A stretch of 5,673 nucleotides of DNA from Phycisphaerae bacterium (GTDB lineage: Bacteria; Planctomycetota; Phycisphaerae; Tepidisphaerales; Tepidisphaeraceae): assembly GCA_014380825.1 (NCBI GenBank), contig JACMJD010000476.1, forward strand, positions 1-5,673. The letters are read 5' to 3'. The position numbers and the translations under genes were made by a program. Below the pieces are notes generated by a model. That model did no database searches. It saw only the letters and a program-made list of their open reading frames with translations, and was not told where the DNA came from. This document shows positions 1 to 5,111 of the stretch, piece after piece (the first letter of the stretch is position 1; each line of letters begins with the position of its first letter).

Positions 1-584
1 CCGTGCTCGGCGTGGCCGGGTTGATGAACGCGTATCGCACCGGCAACGTCACGATCGTCAACGCCGTCGGCCCCGGCGTGGCGGATGACAAGGCGATCTA
101 TCCGTTCGTGCCCGCGATAATCAAGTTTTACATGAGCGAAGAACCGATCCTGCCGAACGTGCCGACTTATCTATGCGCGCGAGAGGATGATCGAAAATTC
201 GTTCTCGAAAATCTCGACAAGCTCGTCGTGAAAGCCACCAACCAATCCGGCGGCTACGGCATGCTGATGGGCCATCAATCCACCGCCGCCGAGCGGGCGA
301 CGTTCGCCGAGAAGATCAACGACGATCCGCGTAACTTCATCGCCCAGCCGATCGTCGAGCTTTCGCAGCATCCGAGCATGATTGACGACCAATTCGAAGG
401 CCGCCGCATCGACCTGCGGCCGTACATCCTGTTCGGCGAGAAACCAATCGTCATGCCGGGCGGACTCACGCGCGTCGCGCTGCGAAAGGACAGCCTGGTC
501 GTAAACAGCTCGCAGGGCGGCGGCTCGAAAGACACATGGGTGCTCGAGGATGACGACGAGCCCGGAAACGGAGGCGCGCGATGA
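1..584 (+). CDS. Circularly permuted (type 2) ATP-grasp protein, 3' part only
   Basis: This is the C-terminal 193 or so residues of a circularly permuted ATP-grasp protein (DUF404/DUF407 type). The 5' end lies outside the window: the first two bases complete an upstream codon, and the GTG at 3 is an internal Val, not a start. Visible family blocks, counting from that Val, are [18 protein letters not shown] (14-31), [13 protein letters not shown] (46-58), [12 protein letters not shown] (75-86, a Lys plus glycine-rich nucleotide-binding stretch), IAQPIVELS (113-121), DLRPYILFG (137-145), PGGLTRVAL (152-160) and [14 protein letters not shown] (168-181). Such enzymes are expected to activate a carboxylate with ATP and form an amide bond in the cytoplasm; the substrate is unknown. 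The acidic end ([10 protein letters not shown]) is unremarkable. Its stop overlaps the next start as ATGA, so it is the upstream member of an operon with alpha-E and a transglutaminase. Family assignment is firm; the reaction is inferred. Confidence 0.93.
   Translation, partial: VLGVAGLMNAYRTGNVTIVNAVGPGVADDKAIYPFVPAIIKFYMSEEPILPNVPTYLCAREDDRKFVLENLDKLVVKATNQSGGYGMLMGHQSTAAERATFAEKINDDPRNFIAQPIVELSQHPSMIDDQFEGRRIDLRPYILFGEKPIVMPGGLTRVALRKDSLVVNSSQGGGSKDTWVLEDDDEPGNGGAR
570..574 (+). promoter_or_regulatory. Shine-Dalgarno site for the alpha-E gene
   Basis: GGAGG lies 6 bases before the ATG at 581, inside the last codons of the ATP-grasp gene. It is the best Shine-Dalgarno match before any gene here apart from the one at 5112. 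It decides the start: an alternative ATG at 671 matches the usual family N-terminus ([11 protein letters not shown]) but has no such site. Confidence 0.65.
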
Positions 585-1651
585 CCCTGCCGATCAACCC
601 AATGCCCGAGGTTGCGCCTTCGCGAGGCGCGCCCGCACGCGAAGCGAACCAGCCGAACGAGAGCCGGCCGATGCTCGCGCGCGATGCGGACGCGACGTAC
701 TGGATGGCGCGATACGTCGAGCGCGCCGAGCACGTCGCCCGCATGCTGCTGGTTCACAGTGAAGCACTGATCGACGTCGGCGATGTCGCCGAATCGCTTC
801 TGGATGGTCACTGGCGATCCGTGTTGCAGGTGATGTATTCGGATCAGCCCACGTCCGTCGAGCCGCGCGATGCCTCCGACACGCGGCCACTCTCGCTGCG
901 CATCACGGATGACCTGACGCTCAATCCCGGCAACCCGAACAGCCTGATCAGTTGTCTCACGCGCGCCCGCGAAAACGCGCGCGGCATTCGCGAAGTCATC
1001 TCGGCCGAGATGTGGCAGCACCTGAACGTGATGTACTGGTCGATCCGCGCCGAAGACGCCAAGTCGATGCTCCAGGAAGTGCCCGAGCAGCTTTATCAGC
1101 AGATCATCGAAGGCTCGATGTTGTTCCAGGGCCTCACCGATCAGACGCTCGGTTATGGGCAGCGCTGGTACTTCACGCAGCTCGGGAAATATTTCGAGCG
1201 CATCAACGGCATCTGCCGGATGGTCGTGTTCAAGCGTCAGTTGATCGATGATCACGAAGGCGACGAGCACAGCAACGACTCGCCGCTGTGGCACATTCAT
1301 TGGACGACAATCCTGCGATCGTGCGGATCGATCGAGGCGTATCGTCGCAGTTATTTTGGCGAGCTGGATGAGCCGCACGTCGCACAGTTCATGGTGCTGG
1401 ACGACGGCTTCCCGCGCAGCATGGCGTACTGCGTGCGCCGCGCGTACGACTCGCTCGCCGCCCTTCGCGCCAAGGTACGGCCGCAGACGATCGACCAGGC
1501 CGAGCGGATTCTTGGCCGGCTACGGGCGCAGCTCGAATTCGCGGACGTCTCGGACATTCTGAAAATCGGCCTGGATGTTTATCTCCACAACATGCTCGAC
1601 CACGTGAATCAGGCCGCGCTGGCCGTGCAGCGGTCGTACTTCCTGCACTGA
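581..1651 (+). CDS. Alpha-E domain protein (DUF403), partner of the CP ATP-grasp
   Basis: This is a 356-residue, mostly alpha-helical protein of the alpha-E/DUF403 family, which nearly always sits beside a circularly permuted ATP-grasp gene. Family blocks are [24 protein letters not shown] (split here as 31-46 and 47-54), a central [16 protein letters not shown] (130-145), the LGKYFERI region with a second ERI helix (201-209), and a C-terminal helix ending QRSYFLH. No catalytic motif is evident; the family is thought to assist the ATP-grasp enzyme, but its biochemical role is not established. Start 581 overlaps the upstream stop (ATGA) and has a good GGAGG site, giving about 30 extra Pro/Arg/Ala-rich residues before the usual family start at Met31. 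Those residues resemble no domain I recognise. The transglutaminase gene follows 8 bases after the stop, supporting co-transcription. Family call is firm; the exact N-terminus is somewhat less so. Confidence 0.92.
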   Translation: MTLPINPMPEVAPSRGAPAREANQPNESRPMLARDADATYWMARYVERAEHVARMLLVHSEALIDVGDVAESLLDGHWRSVLQVMYSDQPTSVEPRDASDTRPLSLRITDDLTLNPGNPNSLISCLTRARENARGIREVISAEMWQHLNVMYWSIRAEDAKSMLQEVPEQLYQQIIEGSMLFQGLTDQTLGYGQRWYFTQLGKYFERINGICRMVVFKRQLIDDHEGDEHSNDSPLWHIHWTTILRSCGSIEAYRRSYFGELDEPHVAQFMVLDDGFPRSMAYCVRRAYDSLAALRAKVRPQTIDQAERILGRLRAQLEFADVSDILKIGLDVYLHNMLDHVNQAALAVQRSYFLH

Positions 1652-1659
1652 AAGAACAA

Positions 1660-2661
1660 ATGCTCTTACGTGTGACGCACGAAACTGAACTGAGCTACTC
1701 CGATCTCATCTCCGAATCGGCGATGGAGCTTCGCGTTGCGCCACGGCAGGAAGGCGATCAGCATCGCCTGTCGTTTCAGTTGGCGATTGGTCCGTCGGCC
1801 GGCATCACGAGCTATTTCGACTGGCTGGGCAACATCGTGCATACGTTCATGGTGAACCCGTTTCACGATCAGATTCGCATCGTCGCGACCAGCGTCGTCG
1901 AGATCGATCGCGCGATCCCCGACATCTGGGCGATTCCCGATATCTGGCCGATCGATCCGGCCGCGGTCGATTTTCGGTATCGCGATTATCTGAAATTCGG
2001 GGGCCCGATCATCGATTCGCCCGCGCTTCGCGCGGCGGCCGCCTCGCTCAACCCGCGCGAGGGATCGAGCCTCGCCAAGCTGTGTCTGCAACTGATGCAG
2101 TACGTCGATCAGCAGTACACGTACGAGAAAGGTGTCACGACGTATTCCAGCCCGATCACGGAAACGCTGGCGCATAAGCGCGGCGTGTGTCAGGATTTCG
2201 CGCACCTGCTGATCGGACTGGCGCGCACTCTGGGAATTCCGGCGCGATACATCAGCGGATTCGTGCATCGCGACGGTGAGCGCACCCGTGGCTATTCGCA
2301 AACCCACGCGTGGTGCGAAATGTTCATCCCCTCGGCCGGCTGGATCGGGTTCGATCCGACCAATAATTGCCTGATCGGAAAAAATTTCGTGAAGGTGGCC
2401 GTCGGTCGCGATTTCCGCGACGTCTCGCCAAATCGCGGCGTTTTCCGCGGCCAAGCCAAGGAAGCCATCACCGCACGAGTCGAAATTGAAGAACTCCCCG
2501 GCGTGCCCGGTTCGCTGGTGGCCGAGGGATATCATGCGATCGATCTGCCCGTATACCTCGATAGACAGATAACCGAGGCCGACCGAATCACTCAGCAACA
2601 AGAGCAGCAACAGCAGGAACTTCACCAGCAGCAGGAACAGCAGCAGCAATCGAAATTGTGA
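1660..2661 (+). CDS. Transglutaminase-like cysteine peptidase family protein with Gln-rich C-terminal tail
   Basis: This 333-residue protein has the layout of bacterial transglutaminase-family proteins found with CP-ATP-grasp and alpha-E. An N-terminal beta domain begins MLLRVTHETELSYSDLI, typical of the family. The papain-like core follows, with Cys177 in RGVCQDFAHL, His216 in SQTHAWCEMF and Asp232 in GFDPTNN, so the catalytic triad is complete. Such proteins can hydrolyse or transfer amide bonds at Gln or isopeptide links; which applies here cannot be told. No signal peptide is seen, so it is probably cytoplasmic. Two oddities stand out: a perfect six-residue duplication AIPDIW at 85-96, and a tail at 312-330 that is 14/19 Gln with Glu interspersed. 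It is the last gene of the operon, 8 bases after alpha-E with only a weak purine run (AAAGAA) as ribosome binding site, suggesting coupling. It ends 3 bases from the convergent second transglutaminase. Confidence 0.93.
   Translation: MLLRVTHETELSYSDLISESAMELRVAPRQEGDQHRLSFQLAIGPSAGITSYFDWLGNIVHTFMVNPFHDQIRIVATSVVEIDRAIPDIWAIPDIWPIDPAAVDFRYRDYLKFGGPIIDSPALRAAAASLNPREGSSLAKLCLQLMQYVDQQYTYEKGVTTYSSPITETLAHKRGVCQDFAHLLIGLARTLGIPARYISGFVHRDGERTRGYSQTHAWCEMFIPSAGWIGFDPTNNCLIGKNFVKVAVGRDFRDVSPNRGVFRGQAKEAITARVEIEELPGVPGSLVAEGYHAIDLPVYLDRQITEADRITQQQEQQQQELHQQQEQQQQSKL
1912..1947 (+). repeat. 18-bp in-frame tandem duplication in the transglutaminase gene
   Basis: Two adjacent 18-base units (1912-1929 and 1930-1947) differ at only two third-codon positions (ATC/ATT and GAC/GAT). 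They encode AIPDIW twice, in the linker between the N-terminal domain and the catalytic core. The synonymous differences suggest a small duplication that has been retained for some time. Confidence 0.8.
2593..2649 (+). repeat. Gln/Glu-rich low-complexity tail (CAG/CAA repeat tract)
   Basis: Nineteen codons encode two copies of QQQEQQQQ separated by ELH, at the extreme C-terminus of the first transglutaminase. CAG and CAA are mixed, so this is not a pure trinucleotide microsatellite. On the other strand the tract reads as Leu codons and creates a false signal-peptide-like ORF start. Confidence 0.85.
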
Positions 2662-2664
2662 ACT

Positions 2665-3471
2665 CTATTTCATTTCGTCGGTGACGACGTCGAACTTCTT
2701 CAGGATCGTCGGTCCGAACGAAGTGGTCAGCGCCACATCGACCGCATCGCGCCCTCGGGCCATCAGAATTCGTCCGATGCGCGGCACGTTGTGGCGCGCA
2801 TCCATCGTGTACCACCGGCCGTCCAGATACACTTCGAACCACGCGCTGAAATCCATCGGTGAGGGCGAGATCGGAACGCCGATGTCGCCGAGATATCCCG
2901 TCGCATACCGCGCGGGCACATTCATGCATCGCATCATCGTGACGGCCAGGTGCATGTAATCGCGGCAGACACCTTTACGTTCCTCGTACGCTTCGTACGC
3001 CGTACGTGTGTTGCGGGCATGTTCATAACCGAACTGCACTTGATTGTGAGCCCAATCGCACACCGCCCGCACGCGCGGCCAGCCGGGTTGGGTCTGACCG
3101 AACAGTTGCCAGGCGAGGTCGCTCATCCGATCGACTTCGCAATACCGACTGCTCAGCAGGAACGGCAGAATATCTCGCGGCAGATCTTCAACCGGCGTGT
3201 ATTTCGCGCTTGTCGGATACTCGTCGGGCACGCCCCAGTCGCGAATCACGAAGTCATTCGTGATCCTCAGCTCCCCCGCCGGTGCAAGGATGCGCGCGCA
3301 TCGATTGCCAAAGCTGTCGAGAAAATCGTCGATGGGAATCGCCGGCGCCAGTGTCAGTCGTTCGGGTTGCTGAAGATCGCGCGCACGATCGGGGTGAACG
3401 TACAGCATCAGCAGCATGCAGGTGGGCGCAGGGATTTCGAAGACGATGTCGTAGCCGCCGCGGATCAACAT
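2665..3471 (-). CDS. Second transglutaminase-like protein, with Ser at the usual catalytic His position
   Basis: This is a 268-residue transglutaminase-like (papain-fold) protein from a subfamily distinct from the + strand one. The N-terminus MLIRGGYDIVFEIPAP and LMLYVHPDRARDL fit the usual start of this subfamily. The core shows Cys169 in RKGVCRDYMHL, then PMDFSAWFEVYLDGRW (205-220) and Asp224 in MDARHN. Aligned on the AWxE motif, the residue before Ala-Trp is Ser209, where His is expected. The frame is open back to 3828, but I prefer Met at 3471: it matches the family start, has GGGAAAG 6 bases upstream, and follows a good promoter. The ATG at 3549 would lie between the -35 and -10 boxes, and 3828 would run into anbu. 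It is divergent from anbu and convergent with the ATP-grasp operon. Family call is firm; activity is uncertain. Confidence 0.9.
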   Translation of the reverse strand: MLIRGGYDIVFEIPAPTCMLLMLYVHPDRARDLQQPERLTLAPAIPIDDFLDSFGNRCARILAPAGELRITNDFVIRDWGVPDEYPTSAKYTPVEDLPRDILPFLLSSRYCEVDRMSDLAWQLFGQTQPGWPRVRAVCDWAHNQVQFGYEHARNTRTAYEAYEERKGVCRDYMHLAVTMMRCMNVPARYATGYLGDIGVPISPSPMDFSAWFEVYLDGRWYTMDARHNVPRIGRILMARGRDAVDVALTTSFGPTILKKFDVVTDEMK

Positions 3472-3525
3472 GACGAGCTTTCCCGGAGTGACAGACGTGC
3501 GGGTGAGCGGCCCGGGTCTGCCGCT

Positions 3526-3555
3526 ACCATACGGGCGGGTTGAATTCATCGTCAA
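3526..3555 (-). promoter_or_regulatory. Sigma-70-type promoter for the minus-strand transglutaminase
   Basis: Read on the - strand, TTGACG (3555-3550; 5/6 match to TTGACA) is followed after 18 bases by TATGGT (3531-3526; 4/6 match to TATAAT). The expected transcript start is near 3519, leaving a leader of about 48 bases before the ATG at 3471. It was found by eye. Confidence 0.5.
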
Positions 3556-3640
3556 CCATTTGCGCCGATTATCTGGCGAGCGACGCGCCGTTTGATACGA
3601 TTGCCCGTGCAGCGATTGGCAACCGCCACGCGATTCGCGA

Positions 3641-3666
3641 GCCGCATGCACGGATGCATGATCGGC
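3641..3666. promoter_or_regulatory. Interrupted inverted repeat in the divergent intergenic region
   Basis: CATGCA (3645-3650) and TGCATG (3655-3660) form a perfect 6-bp dyad around CGGA. It extends outward with GCCG (3641-3644) and CGGC (3663-3666) after a two-base bulge. It lies between the two divergent start sites, a normal place for an operator. No regulator gene is present in the window, so the binding protein is unknown. Confidence 0.35.
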
Positions 3667-3680
3667 CGCGTCTGTTGCGT

Positions 3681-3701
3681 TTGACGGCGACTGCCAGTCA
3701 A
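3681..3701. promoter_or_regulatory. Second dyad, just upstream of anbu
   Basis: TTGAC (3681-3685) and GTCAA (3697-3701) are perfect inverted arms. They continue inward as GGC/GCC with one bulged A and a four-base GACT loop. The right arm ends 20 bases before the anbu ATG. It could be an operator overlapping a -35 box, or a leader hairpin if transcription starts further upstream. Confidence 0.35.
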
Positions 3702-3721
3702 CCGCTGATCGGGCTAAATCA

Positions 3722-4600
3722 ATGACGTATTGCCTCGGGATCGTGACCAAGCACGGGCTGGTGATGGCTTCGGACTCGCGCACGAACGCGGGGTTCGACC
3801 AGATCAACGTGTGTCGCAAAATGTACACTTTTACACAGCCCGGCGAGCGCGTGTTCGTCCTGCTCGCCAGCGGAAGCCTCTCGTGTACTCAATCGATCCT
3901 CACGTTGCTTCGTCGCGATTTCGATCAAGGCAAAGGGCTGGCAACCGCACCGTCGCTGTACGACGCCGCGCGCGTGATCGGCGAGCAGGTTCGTAAGATC
4001 GCCGACGCCGATCGCGCATCGCTTGAACGCGACGACTACAGCTTCAACGTCCACATCCTCGTCGGCGGCCAGGTGAAGGGCGAACCGCACGGGCTCTTTA
4101 TGATCTATCCGCAGGGCAACCCGGTGCAGGCTTCGGAAGACAGTCCGTTCCTTCAAATCGGCGAATCAAAGTACGGCCGGCCCATCCTCGATCGCGGAAT
4201 TCGCTTTGACGGCACTTCGCTGGAAGACGCCGCGAAGTACGCGCTGTTGTCGATGGATTCGACGATGCGCTCGAACGTCACCGTCGGCCCGCCGATCGAT
4301 CTGCTGGCGTATGGAAAAGACACGCTTCAGATTAAGCATCAGCGCCGCTTCCTTGCGGATGATCCGCACATGCAGAAGATCCGCTCGCGCTGGGAACAGG
4401 CGCTGCGACACGCGGTGCAAAAGCTGCCGGCCATCCGGTTTCGCGTGGCGCCCATGTCTTCGGAGCCCGGTGTGACGCCGATCGAGATGGAAAGCATCGA
4501 GTTCGTAGAAAGCGCGAACGGCGAGGAGAACATCGAACAGCTCGCCCAGCGCCAGCCTCGCGATCCGAATTTGTCGTCGCCCAGGCAATTCCACAAATGA
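3722..4600 (+). CDS. anbu: Anbu, proteasome/HslV-related N-terminal-threonine peptidase
   Basis: This 292-residue protein is Anbu (ancestral beta subunit; predicted proteasome-type protease), a self-compartmentalising Ntn-hydrolase. The gene starts MTYC; removing Met exposes Thr2 as nucleophile. Supporting residues fall where the family needs them: Asp18 in MASDSRTNAG and Lys33 in VCRKMYTF, then ASGSLSCTQS (49-58), FLQIGESKYGRPILDR (143-158) and LLSMDSTMRSN / VGPPIDLLAY (175-197). Known Anbu proteins assemble into oligomers of open-ring or helical-turn form, and their natural substrate is unresolved. Homologues are about 240-250 residues as I recall, so residues from about 241 on form an extra acidic, polar tail. 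There is no clear Shine-Dalgarno sequence. Its partners (ATP-grasp, alpha-E, two transglutaminases) lie alongside. Its stop overlaps the next start by ATGA. Confidence 0.94.
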   Translation: MTYCLGIVTKHGLVMASDSRTNAGFDQINVCRKMYTFTQPGERVFVLLASGSLSCTQSILTLLRRDFDQGKGLATAPSLYDAARVIGEQVRKIADADRASLERDDYSFNVHILVGGQVKGEPHGLFMIYPQGNPVQASEDSPFLQIGESKYGRPILDRGIRFDGTSLEDAAKYALLSMDSTMRSNVTVGPPIDLLAYGKDTLQIKHQRRFLADDPHMQKIRSRWEQALRHAVQKLPAIRFRVAPMSSEPGVTPIEMESIEFVESANGEENIEQLAQRQPRDPNLSSPRQFHK

Positions 4601-4941
4601 CCGCACCCGACCGCCGCCACGTCATCTTCCCCAACGGCTACGTCTGGTTCGTCTTCGTTTCCGCGCTGGACATCATGCTGACGTGGATCGTCCTGCACCT
4701 TGGCGGCCGCGAAGCGAATGCGCTGGCGAATGCGATCATCTACCGTTACGGATTGCCCGGGCTAGTCATCTTCAAGTTCGCGCTGGTGATCCTCGTCATT
4801 GTCATTTGCGAGATCGTCGGACGCAGAAAGCACGAATCGGCGAGGCTGCTGTTATCCGTCGGCATCATGATCACCTGCATGCCGGTCGTTCTGGCGCTGG
4901 CACTGCTCGGGTTTGGCCTGATCACCAGTCCGCATGACTAG
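4597..4941 (+). CDS. Small three-helix membrane protein, DUF5658-like
   Basis: This 114-residue integral membrane protein has three likely transmembrane segments, at about residues 15-36, 53-74 and 83-109. The first helix and its loop read SALDIMLTWIVLHLGGREAN. The D-x-x-LT ... GG-x-EAN pattern resembles DUF5658, small bacterial membrane proteins of unknown function; this rests on memory of the family pattern. The basic segment GRRKHE (75-80) before the third helix probably faces the cytoplasm. The start codon overlaps the anbu stop (ATGA, 4597-4600) without a recognisable ribosome binding site, so translation is probably coupled to anbu by reinitiation. That implies expression together with Anbu and possibly a role in membrane tethering or product export, which is inference only. 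Confidence 0.8.
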   Translation: MTAPDRRHVIFPNGYVWFVFVSALDIMLTWIVLHLGGREANALANAIIYRYGLPGLVIFKFALVILVIVICEIVGRRKHESARLLLSVGIMITCMPVVLALALLGFGLITSPHD

Positions 4942-4986
4942 CGCGACGGCATCCTAGGACCCAACCGAATGGATTATCGGACGCAA

Positions 4987-5005
4987 CCGCCGACGAACTT
5001 GGCGG
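4987..5005 (+). terminator. Hairpin downstream of the anbu/membrane-protein unit, possible terminator
   Basis: CCGCC (4987-4991) pairs with GGCGG (5001-5005). The stem extends inward by one G-U and one A-U pair, leaving a CGAAC loop. It begins 45 bases after the stop at 4941. No T-run follows, so it is not a classical intrinsic terminator. The rest of 4942-5111 holds another 5-bp hairpin (CGGTG/CACCG, 5043-5057), a poor promoter candidate (TTGGCG at 4999, TATTTG at 5022, spacing 17) and no gene I can see. Confidence 0.25.
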
Positions 5006-5085
5006 ACATGCGAGTCTATCGTATTTGAACCTTGGCGCACTTCGGTGAGTCGCACCGGCGCGTCAGCCTGCGAATGTGTGGTTTG

Positions 5086-5110
5086 GGAGCCTTACAAGGA
5101 AGAAGGCTCC
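5086..5110 (+). promoter_or_regulatory. Perfect hairpin presenting the ribosome binding site of the delta-60 gene in its loop
   Basis: GGAGCCTT (5086-5093) is exactly complementary to AAGGCTCC (5103-5110), giving an 8-bp stem with no mismatch. The 9-base loop is ACAAGGAAG and contains the Shine-Dalgarno-like AAGGA (5096-5100), with another AAGG (5103-5106) in the stem. The stem ends one base before the ATG at 5112. It could display or mask the ribosome site, making it a candidate translational control element. Confidence 0.5.
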
Positions 5111-5111
5111 G

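Larger units (their letters stand above)
3593..3709 (+). promoter_or_regulatory. Candidate promoter region for anbu and the small membrane protein
   Basis: Two weak options exist. One is an extended -10 element TGaTACGAT at 3593-3601, which would give a leader of about 115 bases containing both dyads described below. The other is TTGACG at 3681-3686 with GCTGAT at 3704-3709, spacing 17. That option would start the transcript only a few bases before the ATG, which would suit the lack of a Shine-Dalgarno sequence. Neither -10 box is convincing. Confidence 0.25.

Noticed and set aside
275..1378. Long minus-strand open frame (367 codons) opposite the ATP-grasp and alpha-E genes
   Set aside because: It lies opposite two well-recognised genes, spans both, shows no family motif and is Arg/His-rich, as expected for the antisense frame of high-G+C coding DNA.
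1666..2649. Minus-strand open frame (327 codons) with a Leu-rich, signal-peptide-like N-terminus
   Set aside because: The Leu run is simply the reverse complement of the CAG/CAA Gln tract of the transglutaminase; the rest has no recognisable domain and mirrors a confident gene.
2676..2689. Hairpin CGTCG-GTGA-CGACG near the convergent stops, as a bidirectional terminator
   Set aside because: The stem is only 5 bp and no T-run follows on either strand; it lies inside the last codons of the minus-strand gene and may be chance.
2950..3543. Plus-strand open frame of 197 codons within the second transglutaminase
   Set aside because: It is antisense to a gene with clear family motifs; its own product has no recognisable motif and no plausible ribosome site was noted.
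4166..4698. Minus-strand frames opposite the end of anbu and the membrane protein gene
   Set aside because: They are Arg-rich antisense shadows of two supported genes, without domains or conserved-looking blocks.
4952..4959. Perfect 8-base palindrome TCCTAGGA after the membrane protein gene
   Set aside because: A single short palindrome with no partner site or spacing clue is too likely by chance to be called an operator.
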